Notes under the pieces: model-generated | What the model saw: only the letters and a program-made list of their open reading frames with translations | The model's database searches: none | Told to the model about the DNA's origin: nothing | Translations under genes and position numbers: made by a program | Part shown: positions 41,085 to 55,058 of the stretch, piece after piece | Layout of the letters: each line of letters starts with the position of its first letter | How positions within the stretch are numbered: position 1 is the stretch's first letter | Assembly: GCA_037893245.1 (NCBI GenBank) | Contig: JBAIAA010000673.1 | Location: 527,782 to 591,781, forward strand | DNA from: Crossaster papposus | Taxonomy: Eukaryota; Echinodermata; Asteroidea; Velatida; Solasteridae | Reading direction: 5' to 3' | DNA: 64,000 nucleotides

Positions 41085-41454
41085 ATGACCCACTGCAATT
41101 TGTGGATACATGGTTGGAAAGCCCAAAACGTAAGCTTTTATTTGGTATATCCCCTTCAATCTTGAAGATATGACGTGTTTACCTATTGATTACTTCCTTG
41201 AAGTTTAAATTACATAACTGAGAAAACAGGCTTTGAAATAGAACGATGCACACACAAGAATGGTCGTTTTTTCCCACTTCATTCATCAAAATCAACATTT
41301 CTTTCAATAAAACCTGAAACTGTTAAAGATGTCATTCATGACAAAATTAAAAAATCACATTTTGATGAAATGTTTATCCATTCATCGCTGAGTGGGCCAT
41401 TACACAATAATGCACAGCGTGACTTAATACCCTTTTTTTGTAGAGCCGGTTGCA
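41085..41454. mobile_element. MITE, family F
   Basis: Interior shared with 1260-1702 (CATGGTTGGAAAGCCCAAAA, GATATGACGTGTTTACCTAT) and the right end CCCTTTTTTTGTAGAGCCGG. The left end is diverged. Confidence 0.7.
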
Positions 41455-43298
41455 TAATTATAGTATCACCAAAGCAGGGTAAAAGAAAATACACTATTCC
41501 AAAACAGAAAAAAAAAAAAAAAACTGGTACAATTTACTTATTTTCAACTAGTTTATTATCTATTATTTTATTTACACCATTGCCACTTCAAGGCCGAGTT
41601 TTTTAAACCCCTACCCAAGTGGCCTAATTTGCTATGTTGTTATCAGTTTTAATCCTTTAAATATCTCAGTCTATGTGACATTCAGATTGGTAATGTACAC
41701 TGTACTAGTGTGTATCTTTGGAATAACTGATCACTCCTCATGGAATTAATACTGAAAATTTATAGGTCACATGGTCTGTTGGGAAAAATTTGCCCTCAAT
41801 CTCTATACTTTAAAAATATATTAAACGTTAACATAAATATAATGCACATGCACATGCTTTCAACATACAAAGGGAGTTCCGTTCAGTGATGTTGCCTGCT
41901 TTTTAGCTGCAGGGTTCATGTACTGAGTCATGCCTATTTTTAAGGGCACTTCCTGTGAAACACCACTGCAGTTGCTATGAAATGGCAGGAGTTTGGAACT
42001 GTACCAATCTCCAAAATTAAGCCTTTTGCACATAACGTTATACATAATTGAAATCCACAATTGAAAGTTGAAGTTGACAATTTGATTTGCACAATGCCAA
42101 AAGTGAACCTTTGAACGTACTTCTTTAACTTGTGATTAATATCATGAAAATGTTTTCAAAAAACATTATTTAAATTACAAAAGATTATTTACGAAACAAA
42201 AACAGCATTCTGTAGAATAGATTTTATTTTGCCTGTGTAAACAAGTTTTGAAAGTGATAACTCGAAATTATTCAATGATATTGCCAATTTATAGTAATTT
42301 CTGTTAATTCACTGTTGCTTGTCAAGTAAAGTTAATTCAAGGTTGTAAAACTTGCCCATCAGTTTCCATAGTTACCTTTGCCTTCATAAAAATGCTGTAC
42401 CATACCTTGTTAGAGTTTATTTATAGGTTATAGTGATCATGGTTGCAGAGGTCACATTGGTGCGACCCCACCGTTTCACCGCCACAAATTTACACACAAT
42501 CACGAGCATTGTCCACCAAGTCTGAGTCATGGACTTGGAATTGTGACCACACTTATTATTAGACTTCGCCAAAATACAAAGTTAATCCCCTAGGATATTT
42601 TTGGCCATCTCCGGAAAAAAAGTGTCTACTAAAACTAGTACGGTGACAGTTCCTGCTATATCAAGACCAAGTCATAAGGTAATTTTCAAAGTTAATTTGC
42701 AGCTTGCATTTTTTAGATTAAACTGATAAAATTTACTAAAATGCTAAGTTTAAATGTAAAACCTACATTGAAGTTGCTCTAATCTACCCCTGTTCTTTTT
42801 TTTCTCAAAATGCATTTGGGTTGCAAATGTGTTTTTTGTTTTTGTTTTTTAGACCATTCAGTGCTATGAAATACATGTTTATAAATATGCTTTAATAATA
42901 GTTTTTATTTTGCACAAAAAGATATAACACACAAAAACGCACACATTATATATTCTTTGGTTGCTTAATTTTTAAGCTATTTGTGTAGTAAATATTCCAT
43001 AACTTGGGTGAGAATTGTTTTGGTCAATGTCTCATTCAAAGTGAACCTTTTGTATTTCTAGTATTAAAAGAGCATTTTCTAAATTTTCTAAAACTTGTTT
43101 CCATTGGAATCCTGCATACATTAATTAATTACAATTAGGCAAATATTAAATGGGTAAGTCACAAATAAAACTTGTGAAGCGGACAACTACAGAAATACAA
43201 CAATATTTACACAAAAGTCCACCCGGCTTCAACTTCATTACTATGGCCTCAATTGGTGATTGAGCCGAATAGTTTTATCAGACAGGCGAACAGACAAG
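41455..43298. other. Unassigned AT-rich sequence
   Basis: No exon, RNA gene or clear repeat family recognised on either strand. Confidence 0.4.
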
Positions 43299-43528
43299 GG
43301 TCCAATTTCATAGAGCTGCTTAAGCAAAAGAAATGCTTAAGCACAACAATATTTGCATAGTAAAACCAGCTTACCAGCAACAACTCTATGTGATGTATAT
43401 TATTTGTGATTGGTATTTAGCTGTTGTTAGCTTAGCATTTCGATCACATGGAATTTTAGCTCCTAACATGATTTACCAAGGAAGAGTTTTTGTTGTGCTT
43501 AAGCAGCTTTATAAAATTGGCCCTTAGG
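43299..43528. mobile_element. Foldback element, family D
   Basis: CCAATTTCATAGAGCTGCTT and AAGCAGCTTTATAAAATTGG at the two ends are complementary. Confidence 0.8.
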
Positions 43529-43933
43529 TTCTCATACTACTGAGAAACTGATAAATGAATAATTTATTAACCTCCCTTTATTTCAAAGAAAAATAAATGC
43601 CACTTCACCAATTTAATAAAAGTCTACTTTAAGTTTAGGACAATGGAAGGCGGTTTAATGGAATGTTTTCACTCATCGTTCAAGTGATGCTCCAGGGAAA
43701 AATGTTCCTTCAGCTCATTAGGAGCAGAAGTTGGAATATTGGATTCCTTTTGAGTTTGGGTTACTGTTTTCATTGGGCTTAAGGTGAAAAGTAAATCCCT
43801 GCTGTGCCTATGTCACTTAAAAAAGGAAATTAAATACTCAAACACAAACTTTATACATTTTTCGGATGTAAGGAGGAAAAAAGCTATCATCCTAAAAGTG
43901 ACAAGAAACAGGTGTATGGAGATGATTCCTATT

Positions 43934-44320
43934 TTAAAGGTAGAATACACCATCGGTAATTACTTGAATTATCATGAATGGATGATTTTGGGGTGGTATT
44001 TTATAATAACTATCGTTTAACTGACCTGTTCGAAGTTTTACAATCATAAATGCTGAGAAAAGCATGAAAAACAGCGTTGGTTTTCAACCGGCGTCGAGCA
44101 GTTATTATTATGTAATTTGTGTTTTTTCGCGATCGCCGCCCGGCGATCGCGAATTTTTTTTTAAATAGAATTCCATTTTTCAGAATAATTACAGGATATC
44201 TAGCGCAATCATTTTGCTGGATGCCTAGAATCATTATTTACTTTCAGATACCGGTAAGTAAGATATTTCTTAATAATTTTTTTCGATATCTGCAAATGGT
44301 GTATCCTACCGTACCTTTAA
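43934..44320 (+). mobile_element. TTAA MITE, family A, full length
   Basis: TTAAAGGTAGAATACACCAT at the left, and AATGGTGTATCCTACC with CTTTAA at the right; both halves present. 387 bp with both TTAA. Confidence 0.85.
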
Positions 44321-44799
44321 GTGTTGAATAACTTATTTGTTCTACCAGTACATACTTGAAGTGGAATTATTTACCCTTGGCAGTGAAACACATCCGCTGT
44401 ATCAAATTGATTGACAATTTAAGAACATCAAATATTTTAAAATGTTTATTTCACTCGTGACATTAGTTTACATAGTGTTGTAAACAGGTGCATATAAATA
44501 AGTGTGCACGATGCATCAATAATCAAATTAATGAGTGCATGCTTTTTAATGTTTTTATTATGGGGAAGTATAAGCTGTTGATCCACATGACAACTTTCCC
44601 ACCCACTGCACAGGATATTACAATAAAATTGATCAACACGTGACGTGGCACAAGTTGGTACATCGATGTTCATATTGCTGGATATTATTAATTTAGGGAA
44701 TTAGTAGATGTCTCATATCAGCTCAGGGCCTTGAAACGTATAATAATCTATGACTAAGCCCTCCAGTGGCACTTGTGTAGTGCAAGTTTAGAACTACCG

Positions 44800-45065
44800 A
44801 GTTGTAATGACTCGAGTCAATGACTTTTTTTTTTTTTAACATACACTGTGTTGTGGACTTCCACCTTGTGTTTCTGTAACGTATTTATTTATTTATTGTG
44901 TAATATTCAAATATTGTTATTACTCGAATTAACTCGAGCTAAAAACATGACTCGACTCGACTCGACTTGACTACACACTGTGACTCGACTCGACTCTAGT
45001 AACTTCTTTAAAATGACTCGACTCGACTCGAGTCACAAAAATCAGTGACTCGTTACAACTCTGTG
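44800..45065. repeat. GACTCGACTCGA-rich inverted element
   Basis: Begins GAGTTGTAATGACTCGAGTC and ends GTGACTCGTTACAACTC, which are complementary; the interior has ACTCGACTCGACTCGACTTG runs. Confidence 0.75.
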
Positions 45066-46539
45066 AACCGGTATGAAATACCAGTATACAGACGCGTTAA
45101 TATTGCACAAGCTGTTTGCAGTTTCAACCTACAAAAGGGCAAAAAGCACAGATTTCATGGGAGTCAACATTTTATTTGACACCAGAAAAAGTGTATAAAT
45201 GCTACTGGTACAAATAGTAGTTGGTGTTTTATTAAAAACTATCAATGTGTTGGGCTCTCAACCAATAGGAATGGGTAATCTAAGTATCGGTAGGATTTTA
45301 TGAATAAAAGTTTAACAAAGGAAGTTATATGTTTTCTTAGGCAGGATTGAATGTCTCATCAACTGTAATGAACTTTGCCAAATAATGGCCGTAACCCCGC
45401 CCACTAGTAACCTGACAAAAAGTCATGATCTCATTGGTCAGTGCACTTGTATGAATGACAGACAAGAGAGGTCAATTAAACTGGGTCACACTGTTAAAGT
45501 CAGTACATGTTAGAAGAAGAAAAAGTAACAACCATTTGTTCGTGTAGACCTCCAGCTTTCAACTACCCGGTATGTTTTAACTATAAGGGCTTATCCAAAT
45601 TACTTGGCTGCCGCTTTAAATTACACACAAGTCTAGGGTAGTGGCTGCAGCCACTTCACATAGAATTATATGCAAATGTCAAGCCATATCCAAGTAATTC
45701 AGACACGAGAGGGAGGGTGAGGGAGGAACTAATTAACGGATTGTTCCTGATACCATGTCTTACTAGGCAAAATAAGAATTAATTAAAACCTTCCTATGTA
45801 TATTACAAATAAAAATCCTCTTTAACATTGAATGAGTTTTGATAGGTTTTGTTAATGGTAACTGGCTCCATTACGTGTTAGCACTGAGACAGGGAGGGTT
45901 AACAAAATTAAGCCATGAGTTCAAAGAAGATCATTCCGCGCAAGCTTTCAAGTTGTACCAGAAACAGAAATTGATACATGTATCAACAGCCCTATAGTAT
46001 GCATCTCAAAGGTCAAGGTGCCACCACAAATCACCCTACTGAACTTTTTTTGAGGGAAAAGGGGGCTCCCGGACCAGTGTAATTCAAGAGAATTTAACAT
46101 GAAGGAAGGGGATATTTCTCTTAGTGTGTGTCACAGTCAATTTTGTCTGGGCAGGGAATGCTTTCTGGGAGTCAAATTGTTGTTAATGTGAGGAGAAAGC
46201 ATCCGGTGCAGTTGTTTCAGAATCACAAATGTTCGGACTAGGATTGTCTCTCAGAGACAACTGATAGGACTACCCTGGTTGAAGGGACAGCTGTACCTTT
46301 TGCAACCATCCAAAATGTGACTAACAAAATTATTGTTCATAAGCTTTCTTGATGTAAAGATATTAATGGCTCTAAACTCCCTGTGAAAGTTTTTCTTCTG
46401 GCATGCTGTAATTTTGAAGAAAATAATAAAAGACTGAGTAAACAAATTACGTCTCAGAGACGCACTTTTGAAAAGATTTTGGGTCAAAATTGAAATATAT
46501 TTTCTCAGAATATACAGAATTAAATTTTATTTTGAAAAT
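45066..46539. other. Unassigned sequence
   Basis: No gene or repeat family recognised with confidence. Confidence 0.4.
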
Positions 46540-46717
46540 CGCGATTGCCCGAGAACAACTGCCTGACGCCAGTTGAAAACCGAACGCCGTTTTTCTTGCT
46601 TTTTGGGGGCATCCATAATTGTAAAACTTTAAACAGGTCAGTTAAACGATATAAATACAACCACCCAAATTCACCCATTCCTGATAATTCAAACAATTAC
46701 CAATATCCTACCTTTAA
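46540..46717 (-). mobile_element. TTAA MITE, family A, 5' part
   Basis: On the minus strand starts TTAAAGGTAGGATATTGGTA; the interior GTTTAACTGACCTGTTTAAA is diverged; truncated near 46540. Confidence 0.7.
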
Positions 46718-47883
46718 CTTTGCATTCGATTCCTGATTTATTTGACCTAAAATTTGACTTGTGACAGAGTCAACTGAAACTCTAGAATGGCCAGAGCTAA
46801 TTTTGGTTTGAATTTCAGTACCTTTGCATGCTTAGACTTTAGTCTCTTTTAGTGAGATCTAAGTTCTGACAAGCCCCAGCAGTCTGCTGTTGCCGATAGC
46901 AACCAGCTGTGAGTCAGCTCAGGGAATAAAAAACTCCTGATTCATATACAACTGCGCTTCCGGGGCTAGGATGAACTCAGAATCAGGCAGAAAAGTAAGA
47001 TTGCACCCTATTACCCGACACAGCTACCCAGAACTCAGTTCAGAAACTGAACAACGGAAACGCCGAACCAAATTCCTTGATCCTGAACTTCAGTTGCTTA
47101 AGAGAATTCTCTAGAGTCGGGCTGATGGTCTTCACTTCTAAGTGACATCATAACTTCTTGTGACATGTGGGAGGACCCGATCACTTAGCGTTAGTTCAAG
47201 TTGGTTGTACTCGTAGCTGATTCCAGGGCAAGATTTTTATTAAATCTGCCGCAACACTTGGCTTGGTTGTACACACTTCCAGCTGGCACGTACCGGTACA
47301 GCCAGTGGATCGGAGCTCAATACGCGTTGGGAGTTCCTCAGTCTGAGAAATCTGACGATGTGAACTTCTTGTTATGTTTCTTGACGTCCCAACAACATTG
47401 ATGAGGATCACGTACCGGGAGCTTGTGGACTATCGAGTATCATATTCATGCATTCAAGATACTAGCAAGAGTCTGAGCTTAGGTACCAGTGCTTGTTCTT
47501 AAACATAGAGTGTGGACTGGTCTACTTGACTCTCCCTACCCTCCTGGCAAAGTGTATGCAATGTTCTTGAGCATCATGGTAACTTCATAGTAAATTTGTC
47601 AGCAACTTCAGTTAGTAGCAGTTCAATTAATACTAAGGTGGTAAAGGCTAGACTGAATATCAGACATTCATGGGTGCATAGTCCCACATAATGGGATATA
47701 AGCATGTGATGCGGCCCTGAACGCCAGCCATTCGGAGTTGGCTTAACAAGCTGTGATGTAATTTTGTTCCGAAATGTGGACTATAAGCTGTTGTATAGTC
47801 AAAACGTCATCTTCTTTTTAGGGTTTTAGGTGACGTGTGTCGTACGAGAAAATACATGTTTCTGTTTCTGTTTCTTCGCACAG

Positions 47884-48104
47884 ATTTACCATTATGGATA
47901 TACCACGTGAAGTCTAAAACCGTGGGGACGTTAAAGGAGTCATGGCTAGCCGAAAGATTTACAGGAGGACCCGGTCGGACTCGCGAAATGAACGCCGCCA
48001 CACGGCGCTCATCATGGGCAGCAGGCTGTACACCAGCTTCAACAACAGGAAGGGTAGAGCATCGGGCCTGTTGCTGTCTGCGACAAGTTCAGAACCAGCT
48101 TTGG
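47884..48104 (+). CDS. Probable 5' coding exon of an unidentified gene
   Basis: A strong acceptor (TTTCTGTTTCTTCGCACAG) precedes 47884 and a good donor follows 48104 (TTTGG|GTAAGCC). An ATG at 47942 in a favourable context (GAGTCATGG) opens a frame of 54 codons plus one base: MASRKIYRRTRSDSRNERRH, then ALIMGSRLYTSFNNRKGRAS, then GLLLSATSSEPALG. It is basic at the N-terminus and rich in Arg and Ser, without membrane segments. A short upstream frame begins at ATGGATATACCACG. The region is more GC-rich than its surroundings. I do not recognise the protein. The following exon was not found in the window, so it would lie beyond 64 kb, or the model is wrong. Confidence 0.4.
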
Positions 48105-48178
48105 GTAAGCCAGATCTAAACCTTTGTAATCCATTAATAAATAATGGGTGCTTTAAGTTATTGTGCTTTATACACGTG

Positions 48179-48526
48179 TCATTAAAAGTGCTTCACATTT
48201 ATCAACCCCTGTTCATTGAGGCCTAAGACCAGGAGCCAATTTCATAGAGCTGCTAAGCACAACAATTTGCTTAGCACAAAAAAGTCTTGCTCAGTAAAAG
48301 CAGGTTACCAGCAAAAACTCCATGTGCTTTTCATGCTAAGCAAAATCCAGCTGAATACCAGTCACAAACAATATACATCACCTGAAAATTTGGTTCGTAA
48401 CCCTGTTTTTGCCAAGGAAGAATGTTCACGCTAAGCAAATTTTTGTGCTTAGCAGCTCTATGAAATTGGCCCCTGGTCTTAGGCCTCGATGAACAGGGGT
48501 TAATAAATGTGAAGCACTTTTAATGA
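48179..48526. mobile_element. Nested foldback: outer arms around a family D element
   Basis: Inner element 48236-48474: CCAATTTCATAGAGCTGCTA and TAGCAGCTCTATGAAATTGG. Outer arms, TTAAAAGTGCTTCACATTTA plus ACCCCTGTTCATTGAGGCCT at the left and their complement at the right, extend the pairing to about 350 bp. Confidence 0.85.
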
Positions 48527-48599
48527 CCTTCACAGGTACTTGTTTTATATATAAAGAGATATAGTTTGTATGTTTATCCCATTCCTGTTATTGTTGGAA

Positions 48600-51500
48600 G
48601 TGGTTAATAAATAAAATAAAAAAATACCCATTTAGTATGCTCCTGGGTACAATAAGCTTAGATGCTCTGCCCAAGAAAACAAGCACTGTGTTCCCCACTA
48701 GGGTTTAATGGACCAGCATATGGCACAGTACTGAATTGTTTGTTTTTCCTGGGTGTAATAAGTGTCCAGCCCAAGTGACCCCTGCTTTAAATTGTCCTTA
48801 CCAAGTGTCCCACCCAAGGGACCATACATAAAAAGGTATACTGCCTTAAATTGACTGCCAATAACTCCTGGTACCACTCCAAACTATCCTGCCCGTAACT
48901 TTTCCCTGTGTGTTGTTTTAGACCATGTGGATCCACAGAATCCTTGAAAATACACAGTTTATTCATCTTCCAGACCTTTTGTCAAGTTGAACAAATGTAA
49001 TCTAGGTTAAACACAGAATGGGACTTGGCAAAGGGGTCCAGATGCTTTCCAAATTGGAATTGGAAGCAGTTATTCAATGTATAATGATGTTCGTGCCTGA
49101 CCAGTAAAGCAGACACAAAGAACACTAGGGCAATGTAATTGGTCAAAAGTTTGTGCTCATTTGCATATAGTATACATGTAGTACAATGGTTTTCAGAACA
49201 ACACAGTAGAACAAGAGTACCAGTAGGGAAACACATACTGGTATATGCTGAGCATGTGCAGCAACAATGATTAATGTCAAAGATACTGACATTTTATGAG
49301 CATAATTTAACTTGCTGACATATGAATAATAATGCTTTGTCCACCCATGTGTGTGTTCATTGTTCCCAGCGAGTGTCCAGGTCATAAATTATAGGCCCAA
49401 GTATAATGCCTGTCTGTATCCTGTCTTATTTTATCTCTTCCCCTGTAGACCTTGTTCAGGATTTAGACCTTTCCTTTACACTTCTAATCCTTCAAGCCAC
49501 TGTCGTATCCCATCAAACTGTGTAAATGTTGATCACTCCTTGACCTTTGGGTAATTGGTTTATTGTGGACAAAATATCCCCAATGTCAGTGAAAATTATT
49601 CCACAAGTGAACAGGTGTAGAAGCCTAAAAAACTTAAAGTATATTTTTAGTGTGCACAACTTTTTCTGTGCAAAACGTTTATGGGGTGTCGGTCTTAAAG
49701 GTAGCCTATAATATTTGCAGTTATCCAAGAAGTAGCAATTAAGCCAACTAAATTATTGTTGAAAAGCTGAGTTGTTTTACAGTGAGCACCCTGCCAAATG
49801 CAACATTTGCTGTATGTAACACAGCTAAAATAGAACCCTGCTAAAATGCAACAACATGCACAAGTGGATTCTGTTGCATTGTGTAGGATTATGCTGGTCT
49901 ACCGACTAGCATTGTAGCAAGCCTGCTAACTAGATGTAACAAAACACATAATACAAGGAGAATGCGTTGCCTGGTTTGGTGCATTCCGTTGCATTTAGCA
50001 GGGTTAGGGTTAATTAATTACCCCCCGGTATACCAAACACCCGGTATGCATTCATTTTGAAAAAAACAATAACATAACTTTATTTCCAAGATTTGTCCTT
50101 AAATAAAAACACTTGTTAGTAGTACCGGTAGGTTGCATCAACACGATGTACAATGTACACGCACCGTACATGTACGTAGTTGCTATTATTCAAAGTGTAT
50201 ACATGTATTATGGAATCCCCTTCCCAGATTTAAGCAAGAACATTTCTGCTGATAACAAATTGTACTCTTTGAAATCCATTGAGCATTTGTTCTAACAATT
50301 CCAGTTTGAAAATATTTGAGTCTAGAAAAAAACATCCCAGAAAAATATCCCAGCTTGTAAAAAGGTGACAAACTTGACAACCTCAGTTTGAAATTGCTTC
50401 TAAGTTTTTAGGGTTTTTTTAAAACTAAAATTCAAGGAAACATTTGTAGTAGTGCAATTTTTGGACTGATTGAAATTGAAATAGTGACCTGCACTGAGAC
50501 CTCGATCCTTAGTATCCCTTCCTTCCTTGGTATTATAAAGAACCACACCTATTTATGGAACTCCTCAGGCAGTCTTTGACATTTGAGCGGGGAAATAATA
50601 GTTTTGCCTGAATTATTGTCATGATTTATTGTTTTATTATTGAAGGTGACAGCTGTTTGTGCAGGAAATGTTCTGTGATACTTTTATGGAGAACTTTTAA
50701 CCAATCATTTTTTCTAACATAACATCTTATGGTCACAAGAGGGCGCTGTTTAAGATCATTGACTGTGAATACATCTATAATAGGACAACTGCTGGGCCTG
50801 CAACAGCCAGGGCCGTGATATTGAATCCAGTGGGATTTTTTCTCCGGATTTTTTTAAAATCTGGGATTACAAAAAAAAGCTAAAGTGAGACTTTTTAATT
50901 GCTATTTTGTTTTTCTTTTTTTCTGACAAAGGTTAATAAATGAAAGTGCAATAGGCATTTTTTCTTTGAGTGCCTGGGAGCTGGGACTCTGCAAAATATC
51001 TTCATAGATTTTGTATTTTCCCAATCTTGGCCCTTAATTAATTTGAACCAATTTAGACTTAAACAATATTAAACTTCAGAGGCTGTACACAACTGTACAA
51101 AATATAGAAACATGTTTTACCCCCAAAAGTTCAAATGCTTATTTCAGATAACTGCCCCTTTGAAAAGTTTTTAAAAAGTACCGGTACTATAAAGTGAACA
51201 CATTGGCTTTTAACTTTCGCTATAAATGGGATTATTATTTAAGTCTCTTAATATAGTGATCTTCAATGCGTTCTACATTGTACCGTTCATGATGTAGAAC
51301 TTCCCTTGCTGTGGTGCAGCAGCCCCATGATTCATCCTGCAGATCCGAGCTGGCAGTTTAATTGGAACCATATTTACGCATTTGCTAAGGCTGTAGACAC
51401 TTAGTCCCCAAGTCTGATCACTTTGTCACCAGTCAAGGTACATTTGCAAACTAACCAAACCAAGGTTCCTGTATCGAAACACTCCCCCCCCCCCCCCCCC

Positions 51501-52770
51501 CACCTCCCCCAAAAAAAAACTTTAAAAAAATAATAATAATAAATAAAATTAAAAATATTTTTATAATAATAATGATAACACTTAATGGCACATTTGAAAA
51601 AATCTTCATAGACGCGTGTACAACCATTTTAAATCTTTACTGTAACCTAACCCGTTTTTCCCTAATTGTTTTCCCACAAAATTTGGTAAATTATGCATTT
51701 GGGACTTTACTCAGTAATATCGATCTAGATTGTTAATATTTTTAAAAATATTTCTCCTTGATGGAGTTAAAGCCTTAGGGAGACACCAATTTCCCCTCAG
51801 TACCAAACTGTCTTTCTAAGGTTACATTTAGCAAAATAATTATGAAAAATAATTCATAATTTTATCAATAAATAAATAAATAAAAATAAAATACAAAAAT
51901 GAATTATAAACTTGTTATATTACACTGTAATTGATAAAACAGAAGAAATGTATATAAGATAAAAAATAATAAAAAATCTAATCAATTAATACAAACTTGT
52001 TATTACACCTTAATTATTAAAACAAAAATATACATGTATAATATAATTGCCAACAAACAGAATGTAAAACTTAAAACATTAACAAAGTATACAGGTACAT
52101 GGTATTTCCATCCTAATAGCTACAAGAATGTTTTTATCAAAAGTAAAGGATCAGTGTCAAATTGTGAATGCATTAAATTAAATTTTTTAAAAGAGAATAT
52201 TTTGCAACAGACTGCTTGCAAAAATCATGATTCATTCATTTTAAAGTCCTGGCAGTACTTACCACCGCTGTGATGAAAGGGCGATGGGGTTGAGAGTTTA
52301 ATTGGGAAAGCCAAGCCCATGGCTTATCGCTCAGCGGGAAACCAGGACTGTCCAAATTGCCTTCAGCTGCTGACCATAGTTAGAAATTGGTGAAAAAAAA
52401 CTTTGATTTCCCTTAAAAGGAGATATGGTACCGGTATTTGACTTGCTGATTTTGGGGATTTATTAGTCTTTTCATGGTCTTTCGTGGTGATTAGAGCTAA
52501 TTGATAATTATTGTGTTGGCTAAACTAAGTTTTAGGGGACACTTTCCGTACCAGTCCTAAATTCTGTATGACCCCGTATTTATGTATGTACATGTATGAT
52601 CGAATTAAAGTTTTAGGTAAATTTGTGTAAGATTAAAACAATATGTTCATATACTGGCTAAATATTCCTTAGCTAAAGTATAATAAGAAACTCACTGATT
52701 AAAAGAAATTTATCGTTGCTAAGTTTTATTCTCACACCTTTGTTTCATTACATTTTCACATAAATTGTGC
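48600..52770. other. Unassigned region with simple sequences
   Basis: AT-rich, no exon recognised. Contains a GCAACA/TGCAAC-rich stretch ending GCAGGGTTAGGGTTAATTA (49790-50015), a poly-C run (about 51484-51501) and A/T-rich simple sequence (51500-52030). Confidence 0.4.
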
Positions 52771-52773
52771 AAA

Positions 52774-53136
52774 AATAGGATACACCATTTGCAGATATTG
52801 AAAATATTTACTACCGAATTATTAAGAAATATCTTACTCATTTGAAAGTAAATAATGATTCTAAGCATCCAGTAAAATGATTGCGCTAGATATCCTGTAA
52901 TTATTCCAAAAAAATAAACTTTATAAAGAAAAATAAATTTTAACAAAGATAACATAAGAATAACTGCTCGAAGCCGGTTAAAAACAAACGCTGTTTTTTC
53001 GTGTTTTTTTTATGCATCCATAATTGTAAAACTTCTGACAGGTCAGTTAAACGATATTTACTATAAAATACAACCCCCCAAATCCACCCATTCATGATAA
53101 TTCATAGTAATTACCAATGGCGTATCCTACCTTTAA
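52774..53136 (-). mobile_element. TTAA MITE, family A, full length
   Basis: Minus strand: TTAAAGGTAGGATACGCCAT to AATGGTGTATCC; both interior halves present. Confidence 0.85.
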
Positions 53137-54748
53137 CACAAATACATAATAAGGTTCTTATGACACAGCTTTTGTTGATATAGTGTTGAGCAAAAATTAC
53201 ACCATCTTCTGTTGTTCTTTTGGATTTGGAAAAATCCATTTTAGTCAGTGGGTGACTAAAAATGTATTAATGTCAACAACAACAAAAGTAACACAGTTCT
53301 GTCAAAATAAAGTTCAGTAAGCCTAGTCATCGTTGAAAATTCCTTTCATTTGAATTAACTTGATTTATTTGGTTACAGGTAAAAAATATACATTAAACAA
53401 TAAGTTAGAGCATGTACTTTCTCTTGTTGTAGGAATCACCCCTGTTTTGTAAAGTGGTATGAACCCAAGCCTGCTTGAAACCACAACTTCACAAGACATT
53501 CTATTACAACACATGGGTAAACATAAAGACCACCTGTGTATGTGTGTGCATTCCCCCATGAAACTGGTGGAATTTTATTGGGAGAAATCTCTGTAGCATA
53601 ATATATTGGTGGTTTCTTTGGTGGTTTTATGGCAACTTGATGACACACCGGATCACAGTAGGAGTTGGTTTAGTTGCAGTTTGTACTGCTGGGTTGGGGT
53701 TTTGATACAGGGGTTGGTGACTTCCTGTGCAGACACCTTTCTCAGCTTTTGTGAAAGAATATTTGAGTACTACTATTGGAGTATTGGAATACCGTTGTTC
53801 TGTCAAGTGAAGTTGGGTAAGAAATGTTTGTTGTTTAATTTGTATGAATTTCCAACCTAAATGATTTGATTGATGATATCATTGTCCGATCAGAGATTGA
53901 ATTTACTTGCGTACTACAATGTAAATTGTACATTGTATATTAGCTGCACAAGTCTGGTTACCTGTAGGCATAGTACAATGGTACAGGCTAAATATCCCGG
54001 GCAGTACATCATGTACGTGCCCTCTCTGAAATTAAATTCGAACGTTTTCTTCTTTACTTTTAAAACCATTTTACTTTTTTGTCCTACTTTTTAAATGGGT
54101 TTATATTTGATTCCTGTTTCCAAGTTTCCTTTACAATATTTCATTAAAAAGTCTTGCTTTCTCAGAATTGTAAAATATTATAAACGATTCATGAAAAATG
54201 TTGACCAAACAGAGCCATTGTTATCTATAGGAATTCTGTAAAAGTTATATTCTATTCTTTCTTTGGCCAATTACATACATTTTCGTGGTGATCGAGGCTT
54301 TAATTTCATTTGATTATTCAGTTTCTGCCAACAGTCAGTACACTTGTTTGCATTCAATCAAATTTGTTAACCACAGCAACAACCAATATTGTTCTGTGAA
54401 ATCCCAATTGAAACTTGTAAATTCTACACCAGTCAATCTTGATGGTCTGATCACACACCATTCATCAAACTCCCAAGATGCCAACAAGATGACTGGCCCC
54501 AAATTCAATAGACCCACAACAGAGCTAGCTGCATGCCCAATCAATAATCCCCACAATAGACCCATAATACACATTGTACAGGTAGTACCCACACAAACAG
54601 TTTCACCACAGAACTCAATAGATGAACTGTTGCATGTAAACCAGTACATGTACAACACTAGCATTGTATGCTGTACCATACCAATACATGTATTGGTACT
54701 GGTACAGTACCACCCTTTATGTGCTCACTGACTGCTGCATGCAAACTC
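53137..54748. other. Unassigned sequence
   Basis: No exon or repeat family recognised. Ends in an ATCAC pentamer repeat at 54749-54770. Confidence 0.4.
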
Positions 54749-54770
54749 GCATCACATCACATCACATCAT

Positions 54771-55058
54771 TTGAGGCGAGCTGCGGAGGATAATCCGCAC
54801 GCATCTGTCGTCAGTTAGAAGTGTGACTTAGTCAGTGGACCGGCTCGGCTGCACTGGGATATTTTCTTACCTGGAGTCTCTTCCATTTTTTTTAATGTGA
54901 TCGAAGTCGAAGTTGTGGACTGGAAGACAGTTTCTTTCAGAGACAGATTATCTGAGGATTGTCTAATTTATTTCTGGTTCATTGCTGAGGGTTCTTGTCA
55001 GCTGGTGATCTGTGAGGAGGTGTTCTGAGCATTTTGTGAAGCTTACTAGGAAGTTTAA
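54771..55058 (+). other. Candidate alternative noncoding first exon
   Basis: A GC-richer stretch (GAGGCGAGCTGCGGAGGATA, then CCGGCTCGGCTGCACTG) follows the ATCAC repeat and ends AGGAAGTTTAAG|GTGAGTGAG, a strong donor. Early ATGs are quickly closed, so it would be 5' UTR. It may be a promoter for the same plus-strand gene as 47884-48104. Confidence 0.3.
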
